From assembly GCF_009602535.1 (NCBI RefSeq), contig NZ_WIQI01000003.1, forward strand, positions 1-64,000: a stretch of DNA of 64,000 bases, in the 5' to 3' direction. Made by a program: the position numbers and the translations under genes. Under the pieces are notes generated by a model, which saw only the letters and a list, made by a program, of their open reading frames with translations, did not search any database and had not been told where the DNA came from. The stretch is from Ornithinicoccus halotolerans. Its GTDB lineage: Bacteria > Actinomycetota > Actinomycetes > Actinomycetales > Dermatophilaceae. This document shows, one piece after another, positions 7,953 through 19,424 of this stretch. Positions within the stretch are counted from its first letter, which is position 1; each line of letters starts with the position of its first letter.

Positions 7953-7958
7953 AACCTA
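7953..7958 (-). promoter_or_regulatory. -10 element for leaderless LOG mRNA
   Basis: TAGGTT on the minus strand lies seven bases before GTG 7945. It belongs to the 68-bp divergent region shared with the gene at 8014. Confidence 0.45.
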
Positions 7959-8001
7959 GTACACGGCCCCCGGGTCCGTCGGGCCCACCGCTGCGCGCCG
8001 G

Positions 8002-8007
8002 TAGGAT
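8002..8007 (+). promoter_or_regulatory. -10 element for a leaderless mRNA (gene at 8014)
   Basis: TAGGAT lies six bases before ATG 8014, with no ribosome binding site. Confidence 0.5.
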
Positions 8008-8013
8008 CCGGGC

Positions 8014-8916
8014 ATGCCCTCGGACCCGCGCTCGGGGCCTCCTGCACGTCCCGGACGCCGGTCCCGGGTGCGGGTGCGCCGCCTGCTGACCACCCTGGTC
8101 CTGCTGGGCCTGGCCGGCGGGGGCGGGGTCGCGGCGGCGGCGTGGCTCACCGGCTGGCTCGACGAGCCGGAGTGCTCGGTCACCGCCGCCGGACGCAGCT
8201 ACACCTTCACGCCGGAGCAGACCGCCAACGCCGCGACCATCGCGCTGGTGTCGGTCGAGCGGGGCATGCCGCCCCGGGCCGCCTCGGTCGCGCTGGCCAC
8301 GGCGCTGCAGGAGTCCAAGCTGCGCAACATCACCTACGGTGACGCCGACAGCCTGGGGCTGTTCCAGCAGCGGCCCAGCCAGGGGTGGGGGACCGAGGAG
8401 CAGGTGCTGGACCCGGTCCACGCCAGCCACGCCTTCTACGACGCGCTGGAGCAGGTTTCCGGCTGGGAGGACGGCGTCATCACCGACGTCGCCCAGCAGG
8501 TGCAGCGCAGCGCGTACCCGACCGCCTACGCCCAGCACGAGTGGGAGGGACGGGTGCTCGCCTCGGTGCTGACCGGTGAGACCCCGGCCGGACTGGGCTG
8601 TGACCTCCCCGAGGTCGACCCGGAAGCGGCCCGGACAGCCACCGACCTGCTCGGCAAGGCGGACGCTCAGTTCGGCGGCGCCGCCGACGGCACGGTGGCG
8701 GACCAGCAGCGGCTGGTGCTGACGACCGGCTCCCGCACGGCCGCGTGGGCGGTGGCGTCCTGGGCGGTCGCGCACGCCGAGGCCGGGGACGTCAGCACGG
8801 TCACCGTCGACGGCCGGCGCTGGGAGCGCCACGGCGACCCGAGGACCTGGCCCGCGGGCGGTGACGACCTCGCCGAGGGCGTCGTGGTCATCGAGGTGGG
8901 CGTCCCCGCCTCGTGA
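8014..8916 (+). CDS. Membrane-anchored protein with lysozyme-fold-like core, function unknown
   Basis: 300 residues. A basic N-terminus (Arg-rich, 1-23) and one membrane helix (about 24-46) place the rest outside the cell. The core has [20 protein letters not shown] and [15 protein letters not shown] (113-127). Glu100 sits where lysozyme-like transglycosylases carry their catalytic Glu, and the [10 protein letters not shown] block recurs in uncharacterised actinobacterial proteins. The C-terminal half (about 215-300) looks like a separate small domain. A peptidoglycan-cleaving role is inference. It is convergent with gltA. Confidence 0.7.
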   Translation: MPSDPRSGPPARPGRRSRVRVRRLLTTLVLLGLAGGGGVAAAAWLTGWLDEPECSVTAAGRSYTFTPEQTANAATIALVSVERGMPPRAASVALATALQESKLRNITYGDADSLGLFQQRPSQGWGTEEQVLDPVHASHAFYDALEQVSGWEDGVITDVAQQVQRSAYPTAYAQHEWEGRVLASVLTGETPAGLGCDLPEVDPEAARTATDLLGKADAQFGGAADGTVADQQRLVLTTGSRTAAWAVASWAVAHAEAGDVSTVTVDGRRWERHGDPRTWPAGGDDLAEGVVVIEVGVPAS

Positions 8917-8930
8917 GGGGCGGGGACGCC
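8899..8930. terminator. Bidirectional terminator hairpin
   Basis: A perfect 12-bp stem (GGCGTCCCCGCC and its complement) with an eight-base loop that contains the upstream gene's TGA. It sits between convergent genes. There is no T-run. Confidence 0.65.
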
Positions 8931-8935
8931 TGGGC

Positions 8936-10240
<1,305 letters not shown>

Positions 10241-10344
10241 GGGGTTCCTCCTCCTGCCCGGTCGCGGGCTGCTTACCCGGTCGGACCGGGGGGTTCAGGG
10301 GTGGTGAGCCGCCGCTCGGCGCCGGCCGGCGGCGGGCGGTGCGG

Positions 10345-10674
10345 TCAGCTCTCGTCGTGCTCCTGCGGCGGCAGGTCGGCGATGATCGGGTGGTCCTTGG
10401 GGATCAGCCCCATCTTGGCTGCGCCGCCCGGGCTGCCGATGTCGTCGAAGAACTCGACGTTGGCCTTGTAGTACTCCGCCCACTGCTCGGGCACGTCGTC
10501 CTCGTAGTAGATGGCCTCCACCGGGCAGACCGGCTCGCAGGCACCGCAGTCGACGCACTCGTCGGGGTGGATGTACAGCGAGCGCTCGCCCTCGTAGATG
10601 CAGTCGACCGGACACTCCTCGATGCAGGCCTTGTCCTTGAGGTCGACGCACGGCTGGGCGATCACGTAGGTCAT
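10345..10674 (-). CDS. fdxA: 7Fe ferredoxin (3Fe-4S/4Fe-4S)
   Basis: 109 residues, a low-potential electron carrier. Cysteines lie at 9, 17, 21, 25 and 40, 43, 46, 50, within [15 protein letters not shown] and [20 protein letters not shown]. This is the actinobacterial seven-iron ferredoxin pattern (M. tuberculosis FdxC/FdxA). ATG 10674 is taken because homology begins there; an upstream frame extension is unsupported. As in M. tuberculosis it lies within a few genes of mshB and typA. The electron partner is not evident. Confidence 0.95.
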   Translation of the reverse strand: MTYVIAQPCVDLKDKACIEECPVDCIYEGERSLYIHPDECVDCGACEPVCPVEAIYYEDDVPEQWAEYYKANVEFFDDIGSPGGAAKMGLIPKDHPIIADLPPQEHDES

Positions 10675-10781
10675 GGACGGCTCCTGCTCACTCGTTGTCT
10701 CCGGCTCTCCGGTCTCCACCTGGACGCAGGGACCGGGACCGGCCCGAGGACCGCGCCCCGGTCGCGTGCACCACTGTTCCT

Positions 10782-10787
10782 AGTATG
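10782..10787 (-). promoter_or_regulatory. Candidate -10 for the ferredoxin gene
   Basis: CATACT on the minus strand, 107 bases before the ferredoxin start. The same hexamer occurs upstream of the NUDIX, universal stress and glmM genes. It lies in a 178-base gap (10675-10852) that otherwise shows only a short CCCCG/CGGGG hairpin near 10805. Confidence 0.3.
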
Positions 10788-10852
10788 CCGCTCCGTGGCC
10801 GCACCCCGAATTCCGGGGCCGTCGGGCGGGGCCGGCGAGCACGCGGCGGCCG

Positions 10853-12583
10853 TCACGGCGCCTGCGGGTGGGTGCAGGTGACCTGCGGCGAGGGCTGGTA
10901 GCGGGTGGTGTAGGACTCTCGGGCGGCCTCCTGGCCACCGCGGTACAGGACGCGGGTCACCGTGATCTGGAACCCCTCCTGCGGGCTCTGCGGGAGGCAG
11001 TCCGCGCTGTCGTCCACGCGCTCCTCCGGCTGCACCACCTCCCGGCGCGGGCCGGTGACCGTCTCGACCCGGTACTGCCGGTCGCCCCAGAACCGCATGA
11101 CGATGTCGTTGCCCTCGATCCAGGTCTGCACCACGATCGGGGAGTCGGTGTCGTTGGTCCACCGGTTGTCGATGACCGGCACCGAGATGGTGGCCTCGCG
11201 ACCGACCGGGTAGCGCGAGATGTAGTAGGAGTGCGGCGTGAACTCGTCCAGCTGGACCCCGGCGAACCAGGCGGTGTTCAGGACCGTGGTGGAGACCTGG
11301 GACAGCCCACCGCCCATGCCCTCCACGAGCCGGCCGTCCCGGATCACCCCCGCGTCGACGTAGCCCCGGTCCTCGCTGATCGGGGACAGCGACTCGGCGA
11401 GGCTGAACTGCTCCCCCGGCATCACGACGGTGCCGTTGAGGTGCGCCAGCCCCACCCGGATGTTGCTGGTGCGGGCCTCGTTCGCCGGGCCGGTGGGGAA
11501 CTCGCTGCGGAACTCGGACATGACCTGGTCGACCGACCAGCCGCGGTGGCTGCGGTCGGGGTCGACCTCGACCATCTTGGCTCGCACCGTGCGCTGCTTC
11601 TCGCCGGTGCGCTGCAGTGCCCGCTGCACCCGGTTGATGATGGAGTCGTCGTTCAGGTCGCTGCCCTTGCTGGCCGGCTCCACCACGGGCCGGCCGTCCT
11701 CGAGGCTCACCGAGGCGTTCTGCGGGGCCTCGACCGCGTCGGTGAGGCCGCCGCGCACCACCTCCAGCAGCTGGGCCTGGTCCATCCGGAGCCGGAGCCG
11801 GTGCTGCTCGGTCTCCTTCACGGTGAGGATCCGGGACAGCTGGTTGGCCGACACCACGGTCTCGTCGCCGCGGGCCCGCACCACGACCGGGCCGGAGAGC
11901 GCGGGTTCGGCGACCTCGGTGACGAACCGCTCGATCTCCCCGGCGGCCAGCTGCGGCTGGACCGGCTCGACGGCGCCCTGGACGGTGACCTGCTGCGGCC
12001 AGGCCTGCTGCACGGCGTCCGCGGTCGCGGCCACGTCGAGGCGGTGCCCCTCGACCGGGTCGGTTCGTTGCACCTGCCCCTGGGCGAGCCGGACCTGGCC
12101 CTCCTGCGGCTCGGTGTCGAACTCCTCCGCCAGTCGGGCCAGCTCCGCCTCCAGCGCGGCGCGGTCGACGTCGACCTGCAGCGGCAGCTCCTGCCCGTCG
12201 TCGGCGACCTGCTGCCACAGCTCGACCGGGTGCAGCGTCATGCCCGCGACACCCTCCAGCGTCTCCTCGAGGTCCAGCGTGAGCCCGGCCTCCTCCGGCT
12301 GCAGCCGCAGCTCGTCGTGCTCGGTCTCGATGACCACCGGGTCACTCTCCAGGTGCGCCAGCCGGGTCGCGAGGGTCTGCTCGGCGGTCTCCGGGGTGAG
12401 GCTGCCGATCGCCACCCCCTCCACGGTGGTGCCGTTGGGCACCCGCTGACCGAAGTAGTAGGCGGCTCCGACGTACACCCCGCCCAGCACCAGCAGGGCG
12501 AGGGTGGTCCGCAGCAGGATCCCCCACCACTCGCTACGGGGTCGTTCCTCGACCAGCTCGGGCTGGGGCATGGCCTCTCTCAT
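10853..12583 (-). CDS. VanW family protein, membrane anchored
   Basis: About 576 residues. One membrane helix follows a short cytoplasmic N-terminus (EWWGILLRTTLALLVLGGVY). Next come two peptidoglycan-binding-4-like regions rich in Glu/Gln. The C-terminal VanW domain has NGTVVMPGEQFSLAESLSP and EGMGGGLSQVSTTVLNTAW. VanW proteins occur in glycopeptide-resistance clusters and widely in actinobacteria, but their activity is undefined. ATG 12583 and ATG 12571 are both possible; the second has AGAGAGG just upstream. It follows the flavin reductase gene by 16 bases and ends the typA-mshB operon. Confidence 0.85.
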   Translation of the reverse strand: MREAMPQPELVEERPRSEWWGILLRTTLALLVLGGVYVGAAYYFGQRVPNGTTVEGVAIGSLTPETAEQTLATRLAHLESDPVVIETEHDELRLQPEEAGLTLDLEETLEGVAGMTLHPVELWQQVADDGQELPLQVDVDRAALEAELARLAEEFDTEPQEGQVRLAQGQVQRTDPVEGHRLDVAATADAVQQAWPQQVTVQGAVEPVQPQLAAGEIERFVTEVAEPALSGPVVVRARGDETVVSANQLSRILTVKETEQHRLRLRMDQAQLLEVVRGGLTDAVEAPQNASVSLEDGRPVVEPASKGSDLNDDSIINRVQRALQRTGEKQRTVRAKMVEVDPDRSHRGWSVDQVMSEFRSEFPTGPANEARTSNIRVGLAHLNGTVVMPGEQFSLAESLSPISEDRGYVDAGVIRDGRLVEGMGGGLSQVSTTVLNTAWFAGVQLDEFTPHSYYISRYPVGREATISVPVIDNRWTNDTDSPIVVQTWIEGNDIVMRFWGDRQYRVETVTGPRREVVQPEERVDDSADCLPQSPQEGFQITVTRVLYRGGQEAARESYTTRYQPSPQVTCTHPQAP

Positions 12584-12599
12584 CGCTCGGGGTCTGCGG

Positions 12600-13088
12600 T
12601 CACGGTAGTTCGGTGTAGCGCCCTCGGAAGTGCACCAGTGCCGGTTCGGTCTCCTCAGGAGTATGCACGGCGACCACCTCACCGACGACGAGGCTGTGGT
12701 CTCCGGCGGCGTGCACGGCGTGGGTGCGGCACTCCAGCGCGGTGAGCGCCCCGTCCAGCAGCGCCACGCCGGTCACCGCACCGCGGTGGTGCGGGATTCG
12801 GTCCAGCTGGCCGTGCAGCGGGCGGCCCGGCGTGGCGAGCCACTCCGCGGTCGCCCGGGCGCTGCGGGCCAGCACGCTGATGCCCCAGACGCCCGACTCC
12901 AGCACCGCGTCGTGCCAGCGGGCGTCCTGCTCCACCGACAGCACCAGCAGCACCGGCTCGAGGGAGACGCTGGTGAGGGAGTTGGCGGTCATCGCGTGGT
13001 CGTGCCGGCCGGCGAAGGTGGTCGCGACGGTGACGCCGCTGGCGAACCGGCCCATCGCGCGGCGGTAGTGCTGCGGGTCCACGGTCAC
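12600..13088 (-). CDS. Flavin reductase family protein
   Basis: 162 residues of the flavin reductase-like split-barrel family. Conserved segments are FASGVTVATTFAGRHDHAMTA, NSLTSVSLEPVLLVLSV and HGQLDRIPHHRGAV. Members use NAD(P)H to reduce FMN or FAD, commonly for a partner monooxygenase; the partner is unknown here. GTG 13088 overlaps the mshB stop (GTGA), so it is coupled to mycothiol gene expression. Confidence 0.88.
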   Translation of the reverse strand: MTVDPQHYRRAMGRFASGVTVATTFAGRHDHAMTANSLTSVSLEPVLLVLSVEQDARWHDAVLESGVWGISVLARSARATAEWLATPGRPLHGQLDRIPHHRGAVTGVALLDGALTALECRTHAVHAAGDHSLVVGEVVAVHTPEETEPALVHFRGRYTELP

Positions 13089-13999
13089 CGGGCCGCCTCC
13101 GGGTGCGGCGGCTCCGGCTCGTCGTGGCCCAGCGCGTCGGGAGCGAGCTCGGCATAGCCCTCCCGGCGGGGCAGCCGGGCCGCGACCTGGTTCGAGAGGG
13201 CGAACCAGCCCTCCCCCAGAGCCACCTGGGTGCGGTGGTGGGCGAGCGCCTCGTCGCGCAGCGCCACGGTGCCCTCCGGCAGCGCGGCGGTGCCGCCGAC
13301 CGCGTGCGTCACCTCCCCGTCCGGGACCACCGAGGGCGGGTAGGGCGCGTCGGCCTCCGGCAGCGCCAACCCGTCCCGCCAGCCGCGGGCGGGCCGCGGC
13401 CGGACGTGCTCGAGCACCCAGGCCCGGTCCTCCTCCGCCCACGACCGGGGGGTCAGCGCGGCCAGCAGCCGGGGACGCTCCCGCAGCGGCATCGCGGCCA
13501 CCGCGGCGACGGTGACCCGGTGGGTCTGCACGTGGTCGGGGTGGCGGTAGCCGCCGTGCCGGTCGTAGGTCAGCACCACCGCGGGCCGCAGCCGCGCCAG
13601 CAGCCGGCCCAGCTCCGCGGCCGCCTCGACCACCGGGACGGCGGCGAACGCCCGGGGGTGCCGGGCCGCCGCCGAGCCGGCCATCCCGCTGTCGCGCCAC
13701 CGCGGCCGCTCCCCACCCAGGTAGTGGTGGTGGGCGCCGAGCACCGCCATCGCGGCCTGCAGCTCGTGGTGGCGGTGCTCGGCCAGCCGCGGGTCGCCCT
13801 CCAGGTCCGCGAGGACCGCGGGGATGACCTCACCCTCCTCCCCGAGGGTGCAGGTCACCACGTGCACCTCGTCGCCGCGCCGGGCGTGGTGGGCCAGCGC
13901 GAGCCCGGTGGCCAGCGTCTCGTCGTCGGGGTGGGCGTGGACCGCCAGCACCCGGGCCGGCGGCGCCTCGTCCGCGAGGAGTGGCGCGCGCACACTCAC
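13085..13999 (-). CDS. mshB: GlcNAc-inositol deacetylase of mycothiol synthesis
   Basis: 304 residues, the length of M. tuberculosis MshB. It removes acetate from GlcNAc-inositol in mycothiol synthesis, using zinc. The metal motif AHPDDE is at the N-terminus and the second motif HPDHVQTHR follows YDRHGGYR. GTG 13999 overlaps the typA stop by four bases and its own stop overlaps the flavin reductase start. The typA-mshB-ferredoxin neighbourhood matches mycobacteria. Presence of this gene implies mycothiol as the low-molecular-weight thiol. Confidence 0.92.
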   Translation of the reverse strand: MSVRAPLLADEAPPARVLAVHAHPDDETLATGLALAHHARRGDEVHVVTCTLGEEGEVIPAVLADLEGDPRLAEHRHHELQAAMAVLGAHHHYLGGERPRWRDSGMAGSAAARHPRAFAAVPVVEAAAELGRLLARLRPAVVLTYDRHGGYRHPDHVQTHRVTVAAVAAMPLRERPRLLAALTPRSWAEEDRAWVLEHVRPRPARGWRDGLALPEADAPYPPSVVPDGEVTHAVGGTAALPEGTVALRDEALAHHRTQVALGEGWFALSNQVAARLPRREGYAELAPDALGHDEPEPPHPEAAR

Positions 14000-15921
14000 C
14001 CTCGACGGGCGCGCGCGGTGGCCCGCGCCCGCTCGGTCTGGTCCAGGATCACCTTGCGCAGCCGGACCGCCTCCGGCGTCACCTCCACGCACTCGTCCTC
14101 GCGGCAGAACTCCAGCGACTGCTCCAGGCTGAGCCGCCGCGGCGGCACCAGCCGCTCCAGCACCTCGGCGGTCGAGGAGCGCACGTTGGTGAGCTTGCGC
14201 TCCTTGGTGATGTTGACGTCCATGTCGTCGGCGCGGGAGTTCTCTCCCACGATCATCCCCTCGTAGACCTCGGTGCCCGGCTCGAGGAACAGCGTGCCAC
14301 GCTCCTGCAGGTTGAACATGGCGTAGCTGGTCGCCGCGCCTGCCCGGTCGGCCACCAGCGACCCGCTCTGCCGGGTCCGGATCTCCCCGAACCACGGGGC
14401 GTAGCCGTCGAAGACGTGGTGGGCGATACCGGTGCCCCGGGTGTCGGTGAGGAACTCGGTCCGGAAGCCGATCAGGCCGCGCGCGGGCACGACGTACTCC
14501 ATGCGCACCCACCCGGTGCCGTGGTTGCTCATCTGCTCCATGCGCCCACGGCGGGCGGCCAGCAGCTGGGTGATGCTGCCGAGGTGCTCCTCGGGGGCGT
14601 CGATGGTGAGCCGCTCCACCGGCTCGTGCACCGTGCCGTCGATCTGCCGGGTGACCACCTGCGGCTTGCCCACGGTCAGCTCGTAGCCCTCCCGCCGCAT
14701 CTGCTCGACGAGGATCGCCAGCGCCAGCTCGCCGCGGCCCTGGACCTCCCAGGTGTCGGGCCGGTCGGTGGGCAGCACCCGCAGCGAGACGTTGCCGATC
14801 AGCTCCGCGTCCAGCCGGTCCTTGACCAGCCGGGCGGTCAGCTTCGCCCCCTTCACCCGCCCGGTCAGCGGGGAGGTGTTGGCGCCGATGGTCATCGAGA
14901 TGGCCGGCTCGTCGACGGTGATGAGCGGGAGCGGCTCGGGCCGCTCGGGGTCGGCGAGCGTCTCCCCGATCGTGATGTCGGGGATGCCAGCCACCGCGAT
15001 GATGTCGCCGGGGCCGGCCTCGGTGCCCGGGGTGCGCTCCAGGCCCTGGGTGACCAGCAGCTCGGTCACCTTGACGCGCTGGATGCTGCCGTCGCGGCGG
15101 CACCAGGCCGCCTGCTGGCCCTTGCGGATGGTGCCGGCGTGGACCCGGCACAGCGCCAGCCGCCCGAGGAACGGCGAGGAGTCCAGGTTGGTCACCTGCG
15201 CCTGCATCGGCCGCTCCGGGTCGTAGGTCGGTGCCGGCACCGACTCCAGGATGGTGCGGAACAGCGGCTCGACGTCCGGGGAGTTGGGCTGCTCGCCGTC
15301 CTGGGGCTGCTCCAGCGAGGCACGCCCGGTCACCGCCGAGGCGTAGACGATCGGGAAGTCCAGCGCCTGGCTGTCGTGGCCGGCGTCGTCCATGAGATCC
15401 ATGAACAGGGCGTAGACCTCGTCCACCACGGCCCCGATCCGGGCGTCGGGGCGGTCCACCTTGTTGACGCACAGCACCACCGGCAGCCGCGCGGCCAGCG
15501 CCTTGCGCAGCACGAACCGGGTCTGCGGCAGCGGCCCCTCCGAGGCGTCGACGAGCAGCACGACGCCGTCGACCATGGACAGCCCGCGCTCCACCTCGCC
15601 GCCGAAGTCCGCGTGACCCGGCGTGTCGATGATGTTGACCACGACCCGGTCCACCCCGGCGACCTCGCGGGCCGAGGGGCCGGCGTAGTCGATCGCGGTG
15701 TTCTTGGCCAGGATCGTGATGCCCTTCTCGCGCTCCAGGTCGCCGGTGTCCATCACCCGCTCCGCCAGGTCCGCGCCCGACCCCCGCTCGGCCAGCGCGC
15801 CGGCCTGGCGCAGCATCGCGTCGACGAGGGTGGTCTTGCCGTGGTCGACGTGGGCCACGATGGCCACGTTGCGCAGGTCGGGACGCTGGGCCCGCGAGGA
15901 GGGGCCGGGAGTAGAGGGCAT
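13996..15921 (-). CDS. typA: Ribosome-associated GTPase TypA/BipA
   Basis: 641 residues. A translational GTPase with G1 [17 protein letters not shown]3 [15 protein letters not shown] and G4 [11 protein letters not shown], then EF-G-like domains and the BipA-specific C-terminus. It binds the 70S ribosome and aids stress-related translation and ribosome assembly. ATG 15921 has the hexamer GACAAT six bases upstream, so it may have its own leaderless promoter in addition to read-through from the NUDIX gene 12 bases upstream. Confidence 0.96.
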   Translation of the reverse strand: MPSTPGPSSRAQRPDLRNVAIVAHVDHGKTTLVDAMLRQAGALAERGSGADLAERVMDTGDLEREKGITILAKNTAIDYAGPSAREVAGVDRVVVNIIDTPGHADFGGEVERGLSMVDGVVLLVDASEGPLPQTRFVLRKALAARLPVVLCVNKVDRPDARIGAVVDEVYALFMDLMDDAGHDSQALDFPIVYASAVTGRASLEQPQDGEQPNSPDVEPLFRTILESVPAPTYDPERPMQAQVTNLDSSPFLGRLALCRVHAGTIRKGQQAAWCRRDGSIQRVKVTELLVTQGLERTPGTEAGPGDIIAVAGIPDITIGETLADPERPEPLPLITVDEPAISMTIGANTSPLTGRVKGAKLTARLVKDRLDAELIGNVSLRVLPTDRPDTWEVQGRGELALAILVEQMRREGYELTVGKPQVVTRQIDGTVHEPVERLTIDAPEEHLGSITQLLAARRGRMEQMSNHGTGWVRMEYVVPARGLIGFRTEFLTDTRGTGIAHHVFDGYAPWFGEIRTRQSGSLVADRAGAATSYAMFNLQERGTLFLEPGTEVYEGMIVGENSRADDMDVNITKERKLTNVRSSTAEVLERLVPPRRLSLEQSLEFCREDECVEVTPEAVRLRKVILDQTERARATARARRG

Positions 15922-15933
15922 GGCTCGATTGTC

Positions 15934-16365
15934 TCAGCAGTCTGGGCTGGCATCGGCCGCGCCGGCCAGCACCGCTGCGACCCGCGCCAGCACCGCCCGG
16001 TTGCTCGCCAGCCACGGCACCGCCGCCAGGTCCTGCGCCGGCAGCCACCGCAGCTGGTCGTGGTCCTGCAGCGGCGCCGGCTCGGCACGGGCCCGCGCCC
16101 ACCACAGCCGCAGCCCGAGCCCCGGGCGCAGCGGCCAGTGCCCGGCGTGCGGTCCGGGCAGCTCCGCACCGAGCTCGACGGCCACCCCCAGCTCCTCGCG
16201 CAGCTCGCGGCGCAGCGCCGCGACCGGCTCCTCCCCGGCCTCGACCTTGCCGCCGGGGAACTCCCAGCGTCCGGCCAGCTCCGCCGGCGCGCTGCGGCGA
16301 GCGGCGAGCAGCCGGGTCGGGGCCGCCAGGTCGTCCACCAGCGCCGCCGCGACCACCGTCCGCAC
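15934..16365 (-). CDS. NUDIX hydrolase, MutT-like
   Basis: 143 residues with a complete Nudix box: [20 protein letters not shown] continuing EELGV. The length, the WEFPGGK start and the tail LRWLPAQDL match MutT-type 8-oxo-dGTP pyrophosphatases that clean the nucleotide pool. Another nucleotide substrate is possible. GTG 16365 has CATACT six bases upstream, consistent with a leaderless mRNA. It is first in the NUDIX-typA-mshB-flavin reductase-VanW run. Confidence 0.88.
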   Translation of the reverse strand: MRTVVAAALVDDLAAPTRLLAARRSAPAELAGRWEFPGGKVEAGEEPVAALRRELREELGVAVELGAELPGPHAGHWPLRPGLGLRLWWARARAEPAPLQDHDQLRWLPAQDLAAVPWLASNRAVLARVAAVLAGAADASPDC

Positions 16366-16371
16366 CCGGCC

Positions 16372-16377
16372 AGTATG
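16372..16377 (-). promoter_or_regulatory. -10-like element for the NUDIX-typA operon
   Basis: CATACT on the minus strand, six bases before GTG 16365, with no ribosome binding site. It lies in the 170-base divergent region with the ABC transporter. Confidence 0.45.
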
Positions 16378-16535
16378 CCCGGCACCGGCACGTCACGGTC
16401 GGGTCACCTTTCGGACACATCCTGGCCGCGCGTCTTCCCCCCGGGCCGAGCGGGCGGTTACTGTGCGGCGGTCCAGACATGGGCCTGACAACCGGACGCC
16501 AGTGTCCAGTGCGCGGCCCGACACGAGGAGGCAGC

Positions 16536-18239
16536 ATGATCAACCGCAAGCTTGCCGCTGTGGCCGGGACCGCGGTCCTGGCGCTGGGGCTGAGCTCGTG
16601 CGCCGAGTCCGAGCGGGACAGCGGCGGCGGGACCGACGGCGGGGACGCGACCGAGGGTGGTGGCGCCACCGAGGGCGGCGCGCAGGGCGGCCAGAGCGAC
16701 GCCACCCTGGTCTTCGGCGCCGCGGGCGCCCCGACCACCTTCGACCCGTTCTACGCCTCCGACGGCGAGACGTTCCGGGTCACCCGCCAGATCTACGAGA
16801 ACCTGATCGGCATCGAGCCGGGCGGCACCGAAGGGGTGCCCGAGCTGGCCACCAGCTGGGAGGGCAGCGAGGACGGGCTGACCTGGACCTTCGAGCTGCA
16901 GCAGGACGTGACCTTCCACGACGGCACGCCGTTCAACGCCGAGGCCGTCTGCGCCAACTTCGAGCGCTGGGCCGACCAGAACGAGGCCGGCATGAACCCG
17001 GCGGCCGCCTACTACTACGGCAACGACTTCGGCTGGGGCGAGGACTCGCTCTACGACTCCTGCACCGCGGTGGACGAGCACACCGCCGAGGTGACCATCA
17101 CCCGCCCCACCGGCAAGTTCCCGATGGTGCTCAGCCAGTCGTCCTACGCCATCCACTCCCCGACCGCGATGGAGGAGTACGACGCCAACGGGATCAAGAC
17201 CCAGGGCGAGGGCTTCGTCTTCCCCGAGTACGCCACGGAGCACCCGACCGGTACCGGCCCGTTCACGTTCGAGTCCTACGACAACGCCGGCGGCACGGTC
17301 ACGCTGACCCGCAACGACGACTACTGGGGCGACCCGGCGGGCGTCCAGCAGCTGGTGTTCAAGATCATCCCGGACGAGAACGCCCGGCGGCAGGAGCTGG
17401 AGGCCGGGACCATCCACGGCTACGACCTGCCGAACCCGGTGGACTGGGCGGCACTGGAGGAGGCCGGCAACCAGGTGCTCATCCGTGACCCGTTCAACGT
17501 CCTCTACCTGGCGTTCAACCCGATCGCCGACCCGCAGCTGGAGGACCCGAAGGTCCGGCAGGCGCTCTACCACGCGATCAACCGGGAGCAGCTCGTGCAG
17601 AGCCAGCTGCCGGACGGCGCCACCATCGCCACCCAGTTCATGCCGGACACCGTGGCCGGGTACAACGAGTCGATCGAGCCGTACGAGTACGACCCCCAGC
17701 TGGCCGAGCAGCTGCTCGAGGAGGCCGGCAAGTCCGACCTGGCGATCGACCTGTGGTACCCCACCGAGGTCACCCGGCCGTACATGCCGGACCCGCAGCG
17801 CATCTACGACGCGGTGAAGGCCGACTGGGAGGCCGTCGGCGTGACCGTCAACCCGGTCTCCCGCCCGTGGGCAGGCGGCTACATCGACGGCGCGACCCAG
17901 TCCAAGGCTCCGGCCTACTTCCTGGGCTGGACCGGTGACCTGAACTCGGCGGACAACTTCCTGTGCGCCTTCTTCTGCGGTGACGACAACCAGTTCGGCA
18001 CCTCGGCGTACGACTGGCACGACGAGCTGCAGGCCGGTCTGCGTGAGGCCGACAGCGAGCCCGACGAGGCCACCCGCGAGGAGCTGTACATGGAGCTCAA
18101 CGCCAACATCATGGAGTGGCTCCCGGGCGCGCCGCTGTCGCACTCGCCGCCGGCCATCGTGGTCGCGGACAACGTCGAGGGCATGGTGGCCAGCCCGCTC
18201 ACCAACGAGGACTTCGCTCCGGTCACGCTCTCGGAGTAG
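16536..18239 (+). CDS. ABC transporter substrate-binding lipoprotein, peptide type
   Basis: 567 residues. The signal sequence ends in the lipobox LSSC with acylated Cys22, followed by a Gly/Asp/Glu-rich linker. The body is SBP_bac_5: [20 protein letters not shown], then [19 protein letters not shown] and [20 protein letters not shown]. It captures peptides or similar solutes outside the membrane for the permeases downstream. ATG 16536 follows GAGGAGG. It occupies the position next to typA where M. tuberculosis has lpqW, also of this fold. The exact ligand is unknown. Confidence 0.93.
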   Translation: MINRKLAAVAGTAVLALGLSSCAESERDSGGGTDGGDATEGGGATEGGAQGGQSDATLVFGAAGAPTTFDPFYASDGETFRVTRQIYENLIGIEPGGTEGVPELATSWEGSEDGLTWTFELQQDVTFHDGTPFNAEAVCANFERWADQNEAGMNPAAAYYYGNDFGWGEDSLYDSCTAVDEHTAEVTITRPTGKFPMVLSQSSYAIHSPTAMEEYDANGIKTQGEGFVFPEYATEHPTGTGPFTFESYDNAGGTVTLTRNDDYWGDPAGVQQLVFKIIPDENARRQELEAGTIHGYDLPNPVDWAALEEAGNQVLIRDPFNVLYLAFNPIADPQLEDPKVRQALYHAINREQLVQSQLPDGATIATQFMPDTVAGYNESIEPYEYDPQLAEQLLEEAGKSDLAIDLWYPTEVTRPYMPDPQRIYDAVKADWEAVGVTVNPVSRPWAGGYIDGATQSKAPAYFLGWTGDLNSADNFLCAFFCGDDNQFGTSAYDWHDELQAGLREADSEPDEATREELYMELNANIMEWLPGAPLSHSPPAIVVADNVEGMVASPLTNEDFAPVTLSE

Positions 18240-18245
18240 GTCCGA

Positions 18246-18278
18246 GCTCCCTGGCGACCGCACGGGTCGCCAGGGAGC
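18246..18278 (+). terminator. Hairpin after the binding-protein gene
   Basis: A perfect 14-bp stem (GCTCCCTGGCGACC and its complement) with a five-base loop, starting six bases after the stop codon. In an ABC operon such a hairpin commonly lowers permease expression relative to the binding protein by partial termination or 3' protection. Confidence 0.65.
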
Positions 18279-18406
18279 CCGCTCGCCGGGGCCGGGGCGG
18301 TCCACCGGGGGGTAGCGGCCGGCACGGTCGTCCCCTCGCCGCCCCGGCTCCCGCTGGGTAGGCTCCGCTACCCCGCCCACCGACCCCGCACCGGAACGAG
18401 GTCCTC

Positions 18407-19417
18407 GTGCTGCGCTTCATCGTGCGCCGGATGCTGCAGATGCTCCTGGCCCTGTTCGCGCTCAGCGTGCTGCTGTTCGCCTGGCTCCGGTCCCTGCCGG
18501 GCGGCGCGGTCTCCGCCCTCCTCGGCGAGCGTGGCTCGCCCGAGGCCGCCGCCGAGCTGCGCGCGCAGCTGGGGCTCGACCAGCCGCTGCCGGTGCAGTA
18601 CTGGAGCTTCCTGGAGCGCGCCGCGCAGGGTGACTTCGGGATCTCGAACGGCGTCTACATCGGCCAGCCCGCGATGGACGTCTTCCTCTCCCGGCTCCCG
18701 GCGACGGTCGAGCTGAGCTTCTTCGCCATCGTCATCGCACTCACGGTGGCCATCCCGCTGGGCTACATCGCCGCCCGCCGGCGCGGCAGCCTGCTGGACA
18801 CCAGCTCGGTCATCAGCTCGCTGATCGGTGTGGCCGTGCCGATCTTCTTCCTCGCCTACGTCCTCAAGTACCTCTTCGCCGTCCGGTGGGGGATCCTGCC
18901 GCCCTCGGGCCGGCAGACCGCAGGCATCGACGCCACCCACATCACCAACTTCTACGTCCTGGACGGCATCCTGACCCGCGAGTGGGACGCCGCGTGGGAC
19001 GCCTTCCAGCACCTGATCCTGCCGGCCTTCGCGCTGGCGTCCATCCCGTTCGCGGTCATCTTCCGGATCACCCGCGCCTCGGTGCTCGAGGTGCTCGAGG
19101 AGGACTACGTGCGCACCGCCGCGGCCAAGGGGCTGCGGGCCCACACCATCCGGTGGCGCCACGTCATGCGCAACGCGCTCATCCCGGTCGTCACCATGAT
19201 CGGCCTGCAGATCGGCGCGCTGCTGGCCGGCGCGGTGCTCACCGAGAAGGTGTTCGCCTTCCAGGGGATCGGGCAGGCGCTGGCGATCGGGTTCGAGCGC
19301 CGCGACTACCCGGTCCTGCAGGTCCTCATCATGATGGCGGCGCTGATCTACATCGTCGTCAACCTGCTGGTGGACATCGCCTACGCGATCATCGACCCGC
19401 GCGTCCGGACGAGGTGA
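18407..19417 (+). CDS. dppB: ABC transporter permease, DppB/OppB type
   Basis: 336 residues with six membrane helices, beginning MLRFIVRRMLQMLLALFALS. The cytoplasmic EAA loop reads DYVRTAAAKGLRAHTIRWRH, which docks with the ATPases. It forms the importer channel with the DppC-like permease. GTG 18407 follows a GAGG site. It is separated from the binding-protein gene by 167 bases holding a terminator-like hairpin. Confidence 0.94.
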   Translation: MLRFIVRRMLQMLLALFALSVLLFAWLRSLPGGAVSALLGERGSPEAAAELRAQLGLDQPLPVQYWSFLERAAQGDFGISNGVYIGQPAMDVFLSRLPATVELSFFAIVIALTVAIPLGYIAARRRGSLLDTSSVISSLIGVAVPIFFLAYVLKYLFAVRWGILPPSGRQTAGIDATHITNFYVLDGILTREWDAAWDAFQHLILPAFALASIPFAVIFRITRASVLEVLEEDYVRTAAAKGLRAHTIRWRHVMRNALIPVVTMIGLQIGALLAGAVLTEKVFAFQGIGQALAIGFERRDYPVLQVLIMMAALIYIVVNLLVDIAYAIIDPRVRTR

Positions 19418-19424
19418 GGCCGTC

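Noticed and set aside
13085-16738. A 1217-codon open frame on the minus strand across mshB, typA and NUDIX
   Set aside because: Only its last 304 codons are a real protein (MshB). The rest is an Arg/Gly/Ala-rich shadow of typA and the NUDIX gene, a usual artefact of high GC.
16458-18380. 640-codon minus-strand frame opposite the substrate-binding protein
   Set aside because: No domain is recognisable, and the plus strand encodes a clear lipoprotein with good codon use.
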